A DNA stretch of 64,000 nucleotides from Humulus lupulus (taxonomy: Eukaryota; Streptophyta; Magnoliopsida; Rosales; Cannabaceae): contig NC_084802.1 of NCBI RefSeq assembly GCF_963169125.1, positions 15,872,896 through 15,936,895 on the forward strand, written 5' to 3'. Numbering within the stretch: position 1 is the stretch's first letter; each line of letters opens with the position of its first letter. The notes under the pieces are model-generated. The model was not told the origin of the DNA and did no database searches. It saw nothing but the letters and a program-made list of their open reading frames with translations. Of the stretch, positions 31,760 to 42,509 are shown one piece after another. A program made the position numbers and the translations under genes.

Positions 31760-31986
31760 TTGACTAATTAGTCAAGGGAGACAATAGTGTGTTATGTGCT
31801 GGTCGAGAGGCTTAGGCCTAATCAGGGACGTACTATTACGTTGGCTGACCCTATGGTCGTTTGGAAAGAAACAAAGCTCTTGGCTAGCTCTATGGCTAGT
31901 TTCTCAGAGCTAAGGGCAAAGTGCCCCGGGTGACTCTATGGTCATCTATTCAAAGCAGCGAGCCCCAGAATGATCCTATAATCATT
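31760..31986 (+). repeat. Hairpin ladder in LTR-D
   Basis: TTGACTAATTAGTCAA at 31,760 is a perfect palindrome. Four hairpins with a related YCTATR loop follow: TGAC-CCTATG-GTCG (31,846), CTAGC-TCTATG-GCTAG (31,884), GTGAC-TCTATG-GTCAT (31,930), AATGAT-CCTATA-ATCATT (31,969). Loop is near-constant; stems differ but pair. Confidence 0.82.
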
Positions 31987-32503
31987 TATTTGTAATTATA
32001 GGCATGCATGAGTAGGTTATTACTGCTGGGCATGCTAGATGCATTTGGAATTTGTATTTACTGTTCATGCACATGTTTAAGTTTTCTTGGTGAGCCTTGG
32101 CTCACGGGTGCTATGTGGTGCAGGTAAGGGGAAAGGGAAATTGGACAACCATGAGTTGGAGAGCTTCGGTGGCGGTGTGTACATATGTGGCTGCTCGACC
32201 ACCACGACCGGGGGTTATGTTGGAGGAACTAAGGTTGCATCCCTTATTTTTTCGTCTAGGTCGGCTTGGCTTGTAACTTTTGAACTGTATATAACCCTTT
32301 TAAATGTCTGTTTATGTATTTCTGGGATGCCATGTATATACTAAACTTTTAAATGAAAATTCAACTTTCTATTGATTAAATTTTTTAACCTTAACCCTTG
32401 TCACTAACCTTAGTTACACATTTATAACCAAGGGACTTGATTAGCAAGTTTGGCACTATTTAAAATACATTGTGTAACTGTCCTGGATAAGGAGGACGTT
32501 ACA

Positions 32504-32544
32504 CATCATCTCATATGGAGCCACTCTAACGGTCACATGATAGT
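32504..32544 (-). pseudogene. Tekay1 integrase, 41-bp piece between two insertions
   Basis: On -, NNYHVTVRVAPYE, the conserved NNSYHxSIxMAPYEALYGR region, links the integrase at 36,684 to the piece at 29,637. It is stranded between LTR-E and LTR-D. Confidence 0.8.
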
Positions 32545-33030
32545 TGTTGTCTTAGGAATGTTAGGTTCATTTTAGGTTTGTTTTAGAGATTGTTTTAAGT
32601 TATGTTTTTAGTTATTTAGGAATGTTTAGTGCAAATTTACACTTGTTTTCTTCTTATTTCAGGTTTTAATGGTCAAGTACATAATATGGAGTGAAATGAG
32701 AAGAAACATGTTAAATATTATGAATAATATGGATTTAGTGTTGATTGTGGAGTTTCAAGACATTATGTGTGGAAGATACTACATTAAAGATGCTCAACAC
32801 ACGTCGTTTATGCTCTATAACACAAGTATGTGACTTCAAGCCATATTTTGACTATGATTTCTTCACTTTCTGGAAACACTTTTAGAAATATAAGTTGTAG
32901 ATATTTTCCTTATCTTTCGATATCTTTTTGAATCATTCAATTCGGAATTATATTGAAGGATTTATGATTAAAATACGATGAGATGACGCTGCAGGTTATT
33001 TGAAATGAGTTCAATTTTATTCTGTGCAAA

Positions 33031-33210
33031 GTAGCACCCCAACGCTAAAAACCAGCACCCCAACGCTGCCGAGAAACAGAGAGCATGATTTGATGTGGGT
33101 TGTAGCGCCTAGGCGCTACATTTCAGCACCCCAGCGCTATCAGTTTTCCATAAACGTGTTTTGCGATTTATCTTCAGCGCCTCAACGCTATTTCGCAGCG
33201 CCCCAGCGCT
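33031..33210 (+). repeat. AGCGCC-CC-AGCGCT word island in LTR-E
   Basis: Six diverged copies of AGCRCCCCARCGCTA (about 33,034, 33,053, 33,104, 33,125, 33,175, 33,197). One is the perfect palindrome TAGCGCCTAGGCGCTA. The copy AGCGCCCCAGCGCT (33,197-33,210) is the exact reverse complement of AGCGCTGGGGCGCT in LTR A4 (52,752-52,765). Confidence 0.85.
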
Positions 33211-34057
33211 AGGGTCCGTACGGAAACAGAATTTAGGGGAATTTTCAGGGGCAATCTTGTCTATTCATGCAAAAATGAATTAGGGTCTATAAAAGCTTCC
33301 TTAATGATGTTTTTAGGAGGGGAGATCAGATTAAACAAGCAAGAGGCTAGAGAAGAAACAAAAAACTAGAGTTCTTTTTCTTTATCTTTTGATTTAGACT
33401 ATGTTAAAGTCCTATGTTTATGTTTGATTTAGTCATGTTTATGATCTAAATTTTTGTTTAGGTTTTCTAATTGACTCTCTTGTAATTCTATTATGATTTA
33501 ATGCATTTATCTATTTCTTCTTCATCTGAAATTTATTCAGTTTGTGTTTATTGTGTATGTAATTGACTGCACACCTTTTACATACGATTTATGAATTTGA
33601 ATCAAAATCTTAAAAGTGAGATTTAAATATGCTAAAATTGAATAGACATAGATTTCAATTTAGAACGAGAGTATCAAATTGGTTTATGTGATTTAGGGTT
33701 GTCTTCACTGCTTCCTATTGTTTGAATTGACCATAGAAATATAGGGAATTCACATTAGGTCGAGTTTTCTATTTCTTAACTCGAATAGTTAACACTTTTG
33801 CATGCCTATCATTTCAGTGAGAAGAGTTTCAATATTAATTGCATTAAAGAATAATAGAGTGGTTAGTAGAGAAGATTAGGATTCCTAATTGTTTCATAGT
33901 GAATTTAATCCCCGTGTTCTTGTTATTATTTGATTTTTGCAATTTTCATTTATTTTTGTTTTCTTGCTTTTAAATTTCACAAATCCAGTTTTCATTAGCC
34001 AAATAGAAACTAGAAATTAATTATTTGGTAATTGATAGATCAGTCTTCATGGGACGA

Positions 34058-36608
34058 TGTAACGCCCTAAACTCCAAGGACCGTTACAGTGCACATTGCA
34101 AACAATGCTAAACTCGCTAATCGAGTCATTTGGCCATAAACGTGTAACTAAGTATGATTAGCGGTTTAGGGATTAAAATTTTTGGTTAAGATATAATGTT
34201 TCACTAGAACGTTTACTGTATACATTGGGATCCCAAAAATATAATTTCAAGGTTTATTACAACAAAATATTTACAACCAGCTGATCTAAGTGGCAAAACA
34301 GGGTTTAACCCTAGTTCCTCTCCTTCAAACCTCGACCGTGGCGGTCGAGCAGCTGCATATGTACACATCATCACCTAAGCTCTCCAACTAAAGGATGGTC
34401 CAGCTTTCTTTTGCCTTTACCTACACCACATAGCACTCGTGAGCCGAAGCCCAGCAAGAAAACTCAATATGCTCATGAACAATCATATTATGATATCAAA
34501 TCATATCTGGCATGCCTAGAAAACATAGCTTTATTCAATCATGTAAATAAATTCAAACAATGCTGGGGAATCGAGGATAAGAAATCCTGCCCTCCTGATT
34601 GGATAACTATCAAGTCAATCCTAATCAGATGAGTGTTTCAACACTTGAGGTTCTGGTAAACCATTCTAAGTGACCAACAAGCAAGTCACTACGGGGCTCA
34701 GTACCCAAAGCCATGCAAATGATGATCAGAATGATCATACAGAGCTCATAGCTCTGAATAGATGAGTGAATATCACTTGGAGGTTCTGTTAACCATATTG
34801 AGTGACTGACAAGCAAGTCACTATGGGGCTCGGTGCCCATAGCCGTGTAACAAAACCGTTACCTGGGCTTTCCTGCAATGGCTCTAATCAGATGAGTGAC
34901 TGATGGGTAGTCACTAGCTTAAACAGATGAGTGAGTGATGGGTAAGTCACACAAGCACTTTTAGTTTTCATCGAACTTGAGGTCGGTCTGGCATTAATAC
35001 TCTTGTTGAGTCATCTAATGCAGATGTCGATTAGATCTAATCTTTATTGGCTTGTGTTGAACACGCTAAGGCCGTCCTGACTTATAAGTCAGCACTGTGT
35101 GACCAGTGCCCAGTACCACTGCCGAACTTGACTAATAAGTCCCAGCTTCACAGTTGATACTGACACCTTTGCCAAATCTGACTAATTAGTCAGTACCATG
35201 CACAAGTGAGCAAGATTTTCTAAGCATTCAATAATCAATCCATGTCCACATTTACATAATCAATATGCCTAAAGAATAACCATGCATGTCACATATGGGG
35301 TGCAGTTTTCTTACCTTTGGTCCAAGCATAGGTTAGCAATAAACGAGCCACAAGCACGATCCCAACTCCAAGCCTCTAGTGATAACCTAGTCACAACCAC
35401 AAATGGTGATCCAATGAGTTCAAGTTCTTAAACCAATCCCGGAACCAAAACCTAGCCTCCAAGACATTAAACCCCACCAATCCGGGTAGTAGGAATGATC
35501 TCGAGGCCTAAAACCAAGTTCCCGAGCTCAAAACACTCAAACGGCCTCAAACCTGCCCAAGGGCTGCGACCCTAACACCTTGAGCCGCGACCCCTAGCCT
35601 CATCAGGAGCAAGGGCCATGGCACCCTATACCCAGGGCCGCAGCGCCCAGCAAGGCCAAAGCCCTCCTCCTGCTTCTTCGAGCTAGGGCCGCGGCACCAA
35701 AGAACAAGGTCGCGGCCCAACTTCGAGCCAGCCATTTTTCTCCGTTCCAACCTTTTAAAACCTCCCAAAAACATACCTAAACACCCCCAAATCCAAAATC
35801 AAAGTTCCCAAACATCCCCATGATCCAAACCCCATAAAACCCAAGCTTCAATTCAATCAAAAACTCATCAAAACACAAAGTCCAATTCAAGCTTAAAAAC
35901 TTTAAAAACTTAAAACTTGAATTACCTCAAATTGAGTTGTTTCCAACTAAATCCTTCGGCTAATAAGCTTATAATCTTCCATAGGATCGCTATGCCTCGA
36001 TGCTCGCTTGAATCCGAGTCCTAGAACTCAAATTACCTTCGAAAATGCGATCGGGAGACGAAAAGGAAACTTAGAGGGAGAGAGAACGTACAATACGTTC
36101 TTTTTATTCTTTTAAAAGGTTACTTCAAGCTTAAGTAGCCTCAACCAAATCCTAACGCTTGGGGTCCCGAAAACACCCCCTGGGACAAAATAGTCAAAAC
36201 CTCTAGAATGTCCCCCTGATCTTACTAACTCCCAATTTATCACCAAATATTTATTCCCATTACCCAATAATCTGGTAATGCTCTAAATACCCATTGACTT
36301 ACTCCAAGTCAAGCCTAAATCCCGTTGTGACTTTCCCACTAGCTTACCTCCTAGGATCGTCTTGTGCTAAGTAATCCTAGTATAACCAAATAATAATAAA
36401 GCACCACACACACATATCACATATATGCCAAATATGCCCGAAATGGCCAAAATATGAAAATCACCCAATTAATCAGAAATGGGTTCAAATGCATATTTAA
36501 TACACCTAAACATGCATATCATCATTTAATAACACAACAAATCAATTATGGCCCTCCCGACCTCCTAATCAAGGTCCTAAACCTTATTAGGAAATTTGGG
36601 GCATTACA
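34058..36608 (-). mobile_element. Solo LTR, family J, 2.55 kb, inverted
   Basis: On - it starts TGTAATGCCCCAAATTTCC (36,608) and ends GGGCGTTACA (34,058). TSDs are GACGA (34,053-34,057) and GACGG (36,609-36,613), one transition apart. It carries a hairpin ladder (34,632-34,915 on +: AGTGTT/AACACT, AGAGCT/AGCTCT, AGTGACT-8-AGTCACT, AGTGACT-7-AGTCACT) and perfect palindromes such as CTGACTAATTAGTCAG (about 35,180). A GC-rich island with GGGCCGCGGC-like words lies at 35,555-35,730. Tekay-type termini. Confidence 0.9.
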
Positions 36609-36683
36609 GACGGTACTCGTTCTTATCGAGATTTATTACAAATTGCGATTACGTATACTTGCGTAGCTATAAAATCCACAACA

Positions 36684-37657
36684 AGGAAAAACTCAACCAG
36701 AGATAAATACTTGTTCCAAGACCCTTCAATGTCCAATATACATGCCCAAAGCATGTTTATCAATATCTGAATCGCCCTTCATACTATCCACTTGTCTGGG
36801 GATGATAACTGGTACTAAATTTCAACTACGTACCCATGCCCTTTTGTAAAATTTTCCAAAAATTTGGAAGTAAATGTGGGACCCCGATCTTGCACACAGA
36901 CTTCGGAGCTCCCAAGAAGAGATAAAATATCTTTCACATGTCGCTCAACATACTAACCTACTGTAAAGTTCATGCTCACCGGGAGAAAGTGAGAAACTGA
37001 ATCAGGCTAACCCACTATCTTGGGCAGTCCAACTATGAAATCCATATTAATGTCCTCCCATTTCCCATCGGATAACTGCATCAATCAGAACACCGATCTG
37101 ATCCTTGTACCTTAATGCACCCATCTCTAAAATTGTATATTCCTTAGCCATTCCAACTAGGAAGTCCCCTATATCTCTCATCAATTGAGGATCACTTACC
37201 TAACCTTCCCCTATTCTCTCCATAAGAGTAGACCACAAGGTAATGCTGGTTAACTGGCCCACTGCCAACTCAATTTTCCCTTTTAATCATATCCTCTACC
37301 AACTCTCTGGATGTATGCTCCAGCCTGAATAAATGTCCCGGATCCCTCTAGTTTAAAGCACCTACCACTACATTGGTCTTCCCCAAATGATAGAAAATTT
37401 CACAAGAATAACCTTTTACTAACTCTGACCATAAGTACATAGCCTAAACCCTGCCTCGATGCATCACAATATACTACAAACTTCTCCCTATCTGAAGGAG
37501 GACCTCGTACCGAAGCGATGATCAATCCTCGCCTCTACTCCTGGAAGTTGTTCTCACATCTGTCTGACCATACAAACTTCAAATTCTTGCATGTCAACTC
37601 CATCAGTGATATATAAATTATTGAGAACCCCTCTACAAGTCACCGACAATACGCAGT
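36684..37657 (-). pseudogene. Tekay1 integrase core and RNase H remnants
   Basis: On -, KWEDINMDFIVGLPKIVG (integrase core, first Asp) is followed by RGPTFTSKF-like, FSTSYHPQTSG and DIEGSWNKYLSLVEF, all integrase. Upstream, toward 37,640, weak RNase H/connection remnants are heavily frame-broken. No open frame longer than ~60 codons. The downstream end is interrupted by LTR-E at 36,683. Confidence 0.72.
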
Positions 37658-38820
37658 CTACCCAAGGAAACTTCTAACCTCTGAAGTACTCCTTGGCCTT
37701 GGCCCATCTCTAACCGCCTCACTCTTGGTTGGATCCACCTTAATCCTATCTTTGCTGACAATGTGACCAAGGGATGTCACATGAGGTAACCGAAACTTGC
37801 ACTTATTGAACTTGGCATACAATTCGTGCTCCCTCAATCTCTGCAACACCAACCAGAGATTCTGCTCCTGCTCTATCTCTAACTGAGAATAAATGAGGAT
37901 GTCGTTGATGAAGACTACCACAAAATTGTCCAAATAATCCTTGAACACTCTATTCACCAAATCCATAAAAGGTGTCGGGCCTTAGTCAATCCAAATGATA
38001 TAACTAGGATCTCATAATGCTCTTATCTCGTGCGAGAAGCTATCTTCAGAATATTCTTCTCTTTGATCCTCATATGGTGATAACCAGATCGAAGATCAAT
38101 CTTTGAGAACACTATTTTTCCTTGGAACTGATCAAATAGGTCATCAATCCTTGGCAGCGGATACATATTCTTGATAATCAACTTGTTCAGTTCTGTGTAG
38201 TCGATAGACACTCTCAGTGACCCATCATCACTCTTCACAAATCAAAACCGATACGCCCCATGGCGAGAAACTAGGCCTGTTAAAATCCAAATCGAGTAGC
38301 TCCTGTAACTGTATCTTCAGTTTCTTTAATTCTGCAGGAGCCATTCTATATGGTGCTCTAGCCACTGGTTCCATCCATGATGCCAATTCAATAACAGTTT
38401 CTATCTTCAAGTCAGACGGCAACCCTAGTAATTCTTTTGGAAATACGTCTAGAAACTCACAGACCAATCTGGTCTCTTCAGGTCCAATGGGTTCGACCTT
38501 ATTTGAATCTACCACACTAGCTAAGAATCTCATGCAATCACCTCGCAATAGGTCTTTGGCCTTCCATGCTGAAGTCATATGAATGCAGGGTACGTTCACA
38601 GTACCTCTAATTACAGATGGGTCCTCACCCTCGGGCCCAAAAGGCACAAGCCTCCTCTTACAATCTATGGTTGCCCCATACCTAGCCACCCAATCTATTC
38701 TTAGAATCATATCAAAGTCTCTTATAACTAGCTCAATCGAATCCACTAGTAACTCTCTACTATCAACCTCTACTGGTAAATATCTGACCCATCTCCTAGA
38801 GACTACCAGCTACCAGTAGG
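37658..38820 (-). pseudogene. Tekay1 protease C-terminus and reverse transcriptase
   Basis: On -, VIRDFDMILRIDWVARYGATI is the C-terminal protease block. RT follows: [74 protein letters not shown], then [20 protein letters not shown] and GHIVSKDRIKVDPTKSEAV. The catalytic FxDD box reads FIND: the first catalytic Asp is changed to Asn. Frame broken near 38,228 and 38,020. Confidence 0.9.
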
Positions 38821-39053
38821 CAACAGGGTTCCAAACCCCCTATCATAATAATTACATGATCTTTACAATATCTCTCTCCCTCCACTAGATACAAGGGAAT
38901 ACATAACACCAAAATCAATCAACACAATATGAGAGAAACTAAGACTAGAAAGCTAACCTGTCACTACTGAGGGACTAGCCTCAGCCTTAGACTGCGTCAA
39001 AGCAAACACTCTAGCTGGAGTCAAGCTGTGTGCCCTCCTTAGTTATTCTTTCC

Positions 39054-39308
39054 TCAGTCTTGGGAAATCCTTCTTGAGGTGCCCATCCACTCCACATAAG
39101 AAGCATGCCTTGGCTCGAAATTCTCCCAGATGGGGCTTCCTGCGCCGAGCGCACTCTGGGTAAGTCTTCCAATTCTCACCCTTGTCCTGGCTGCTAATCT
39201 GAGCACCTCAGATCCCTTATCTATTCCAGGGGTGCTAAATATACCCATAGCCTTTTTTTCTGCCCATTGGGGCTTCCGCCCCTGCTTGACCCCGTTAACG
39301 GAGGTACC
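39054..39308 (-). pseudogene. Tekay1 gag C-terminus with zinc knuckle
   Basis: On -, KACFLCGVDGHLKKDFP is a CCHC knuckle (C-x2-C-x4-H-x4-C) whose last Cys is Phe. GSQISSQDKGENWK-type linker sequence precedes it. The gag gene is split by LTR A3 at 39,309. Confidence 0.75.
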
Positions 39309-41659
39309 TGAAATCCCTAATGTGGTTTAATGGTTGGATTAGTAGGCCGGGAGGGCCATAATTGATTTATTATGCCATTAAACTGTTATATGCACGTTTA
39401 TGTGAATTATATTATAATATGATGTTAAATGCATGCATGTGGGTCCACATTTCATGACAGGGGTATTTTGGTAATTTGGCCTATTGAGGGCGTAATTGTA
39501 TATTTGTATGCATGTTGGTGATATATTTTTGAGGCCACATTATAATGTGGATTTGTTCGAGCTATTCGACATGAGACGATCTTTGAATATTAAGTAGCGG
39601 TTTAGTCATAACGGGATTAAGTTCTAGGCTCGGAGTGAGTCTCGGGATGATTAAATGATTAGAACGTTGCCAGGAGTATAAGGGTAATGGGATTTGAATT
39701 ATTGGTATTTGAGAATATCGAGAATAGCGGGAATCGGAGAGCGTTAATTATGATTAACGAAATAGGTTGGAAATTGCGATTTTACCCTTGGGGAGATTTT
39801 AGAAGCTTTAAATGACCTAGGGGCATTAAGGTCATTTGGCTTGGGTTATATATGTTTTTGGTTGGCTGTAGAAACACATAGAACAAAACAGAGCCTCACT
39901 TCTTCTTCACGTACATCACCTTCTCTCTATCTCCCTTTGAAGTTTTTGGTCCCAAATTGAATAATCAAGCTAGGAAATCAAAGCTTGGGGGTTATAGACT
40001 TAGTTCATCTATTGAGGAGGATTCAAACCAGCTTGAGGTAAGAAATTGTCCATGAATTTTAAGCTATACTCTGTTTTCTTTATAGTTTTCAACTTATAGT
40101 TTTGAAGTGGATAGTTGGAATCAATGGGAATTTTTTTGTAAGATTGATTGGGTTTTGATGAGGGTATGATGTAGAAGAAGTTTAGGGGTTGAATTGGGTG
40201 TTTTGGTAAGGTTTTGGATTGGTTTGGAAGGTTGGTTTCAAGGGGAATCGCAAGGAGGGAAAACAGAGGTGTTGCTAGTCTGAAGTTGGCGCAGCAGCGC
40301 TAGGCAGGGCAGAGAGTTGGGCCTCTCTGACTTGGAAATAGCGCCTCAGCGCCATTTAATAGGGCTGCAGTGCTGGTCCATTTTCGAGCAAGCCTACTTT
40401 AGGGCTCGGAATGACCTTTAAGGCTCGGGGTTTGGTTCCTTTGCCCCGTTTGAGTATATTAAGATTCCCGAGAGTGTGGGATTGATCCCAGGAGAGTGGT
40501 TTTAGATTGTGAACCATTTATTGATTTAATTTATTAATGGATTATAATTAGTTATGATTAGGTAACCGCTAAGGGACCAAAAAGGTTGATCGTTCTCAGG
40601 AGTCGTTCTTATTATATTTCTCGCTCGAACCGGAGGTAAGAAAACTGCACCCTGTGTATGTGACATGCATGATTATTATTGAGGCATGTTGATTGATAAA
40701 TGTGGACATGGATTGCATATTAAATGCTAGTGAATGTTGTTTACTTGTATATGGCACTGACTAGTCAGGGACACTGACCTAAGTGTCAGATACGGCATAA
40801 GCGTCCTGAACGCAGGGCCGAATGAAGATTAGATCTAATCAATATCAGCATTGAATGGCTCTAAGGCATTAATGTTAGACTGACCCTAAGGTCGATGAAA
40901 CTTGTAAGCGCTTGACTAGTCTAAGACTAGTTACTGAGAGCCAGGGCCAAAGGCCTAGGTGACCGTTCGTCACATGGCTAGGGAACGATGTTCCAGGGTT
41001 ATGACTATATCGTCATGAGGAAGGTTATGTTGGTAACCAGTCACCATGCACCTATCCTGTTTTAAGCTAGTGAAAGGTCCACTTATCTGTTAAGCCACGG
41101 TGACCCTAACGTCACAAGGCTTAAGGGAGCTATACCCAACTTAGTGACTTTTGTGACTATCACTTATCTATTTTGGACTGATAGTCCTGAATGATTATTA
41201 TGATCATTGTTGATATTATATCATGCTATATTGTGTTTTCTTGCTGGGCCTTGGCTCATGGGTGCTATGTGGTGTAGTTAAAGGGAAAGAGAAGCTCATC
41301 CAACCTTGAGTGGAGAGCTTAGGTGGTGATGTGTACATATGCGGTCGCTTGACCACCACGGCCAAGGAGTTGTCAGAGGAACTAGGGGGTTTACCCTATT
41401 TTTTCCGCTTAGGTCGGCGAGTTTGTAAATTTGAAACAGTAGTGACCATTTTGAGTTATAAATAACTTGTCAATGTTTTGATGAGCTCATGAACAATTTT
41501 ATATACTTAATAAAGCATATCGTTTCCTTTTTATTGGTTTTCCACCTTAGCCTGTTAATAACACTTAGAAGCACTTTTTTAATCAAAGGACTCGGGTAGC
41601 GAGTTAAATTTTCGGTTCACCGTTCACAGTAACTGTCCTGGGGTAACCAGGGCGTTACA
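39309..41659 (+). mobile_element. Solo LTR, family A (copy A3), 2.35 kb
   Basis: Ends GGGCGTTACA at 41,659, but begins TGAAATCCCTAATG, lacking the first ~10 nt (TGTAATGCCC) of the family. Flanks are GTACC (39,304-39,308) and GTACT (41,660-41,664). Loss of one TG...TG interval would explain the short end. Contains TATATA near 39,846, an AGCGCC island (40,290-40,380), a hairpin ladder (about 40,880-41,215) and the CTTGCTGGGCCTTGGCTCA block (41,241). Sits in Tekay1 gag. Confidence 0.88.
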
Positions 41660-41664
41660 GTACT

Positions 41665-42498
41665 ACTATTCGAGCCTCGTGCCCTACAACGCTCTCCCTC
41701 CCTATCTCATTATTTGCGCCTTCAACAGTATGGGCTCTCTCTACTGCCTGAGCATAAGTAGAGATCTTATGTACTGGGGTGATCCAGACACCCTGGGTTA
41801 TCCCAAAATTCAATCCTCGAATAAATCAATCCTTCCGAGCCACATCCGTCAGCACCAAATCATAAGCGAATTTGGCCAACCCATCAAATCTATTGACATA
41901 CTATGTCATTGTCATGTTGCCCTGTACCAGATTCCTAAACTCATTCGTCTTCGCAGTACGAACTGCATCACTATAATACCTCTCATTGAACAACTGTCTG
42001 AATTCCTCCCAGCCCATTGTCACAACATTCCGGGTCTGGGAGACCACTTCTCACCAAGTTCGAGCGTCATCCTGTAACATACCCGTGGCACAAATCACTC
42101 TATCATTGCTTGACACCCTCATAAAATCGAGGATGGAGCTAATCATGCCCATCTATTGCTCAATTCTTAATAGATCTAGGCCTCCCTCAAAAGTTGGAGG
42201 GTAATGTTTCTGGAATCTCTCATACAATGATTCTCATCTGTTCTCAACCCTAGGTTGAGTCAAAACTGGTGCCACTACTGGAAAAACTAATGGAGTAGTA
42301 TTCCCTGGAAAAACCTGGTTTCTCAACCACTTGATCTCTTCCTCTTGCCTTTGCAATCTAGCTTGCATATCAGTTTACACTTGCTGCCAATTCCAGGGGG
42401 CAGGCGGAGGGTTCTGGCACTAATTATCATTTTCGGCCTCGATATTATCGCTGCCTGGACCAATTGACTGCCTTGGATGCATAACTTCCGAGTTCATC
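41665..42498 (-). pseudogene. Tekay1 gag, N-terminal and core part
   Basis: On -, ATG at ~42,498 gives MNSEVMHPRQSIGPGS. The conserved core follows: YERFQKHYPPTFEGGLD, MISSILDFMRVSSNDRVI, MLQDDARTW, EVVSQTRNVVTMGWEEF, LFNERYYSDAVR and FRNLVQGNMTM, the retrotransposon-gag family core. A few TGG-to-stop changes (ARTW-stop; IEQ-stop) fit C-to-T decay. The second Tekay element inserted just upstream of the ATG. Confidence 0.88.
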
Positions 42499-42509
42499 TG
42501 TAGTCAGTG

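Larger units (their letters stand above)
29638..32503 (+). mobile_element. Solo LTR, family D, 2.87 kb
   Basis: Starts TGTAACGCCCCAACTTACC and ends GAGGACGTTACA. The TSD CATCA is perfect at 29,633-29,637 and 32,504-32,508. It interrupts the Tekay1 integrase between NNYHVTVRVAPYE and MMYGRKCRSP. It contains a 362-bp Mutator-like MITE (30,858-31,219), a GC-rich island of GCGACSC words (30,625-30,785), a hairpin ladder (31,760-31,986) and the GCTCACGGGTGCTATGTGG block (about 32,099). Confidence 0.93.
32545..36683 (+). mobile_element. LTR-E, about 1.58 kb net, split by LTR-J
   Basis: Ends are TGTTGTCTTAGG and ATCCACAACA (TGTTGT/ACAACA inverted). No clean TSD. TATA box TATAAAAG at 33,288-33,295. 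Its 3' part (CTTCATGGGACGG, ending TATACTTGCGTAGC) resembles Athila/TatV-type Ty3/gypsy LTR ends, which is recognition by feel rather than domain evidence. Contains a GC-rich island (33,031-33,210). Interrupted by LTR-J with TSD GACGA/GACGG. Lies in the Tekay1 integrase. Confidence 0.7.

Noticed and set aside
34625..34840. Open frame on - with repeated SDLLVSHS motifs
   Set aside because: The repeated peptide is the hairpin ladder of LTR-J read in one frame, not a protein.
38217..38582. 121-aa frame on + opposite Tekay1 RT
   Set aside because: The - strand has clear RT and protease motifs; the + frame is a shadow.
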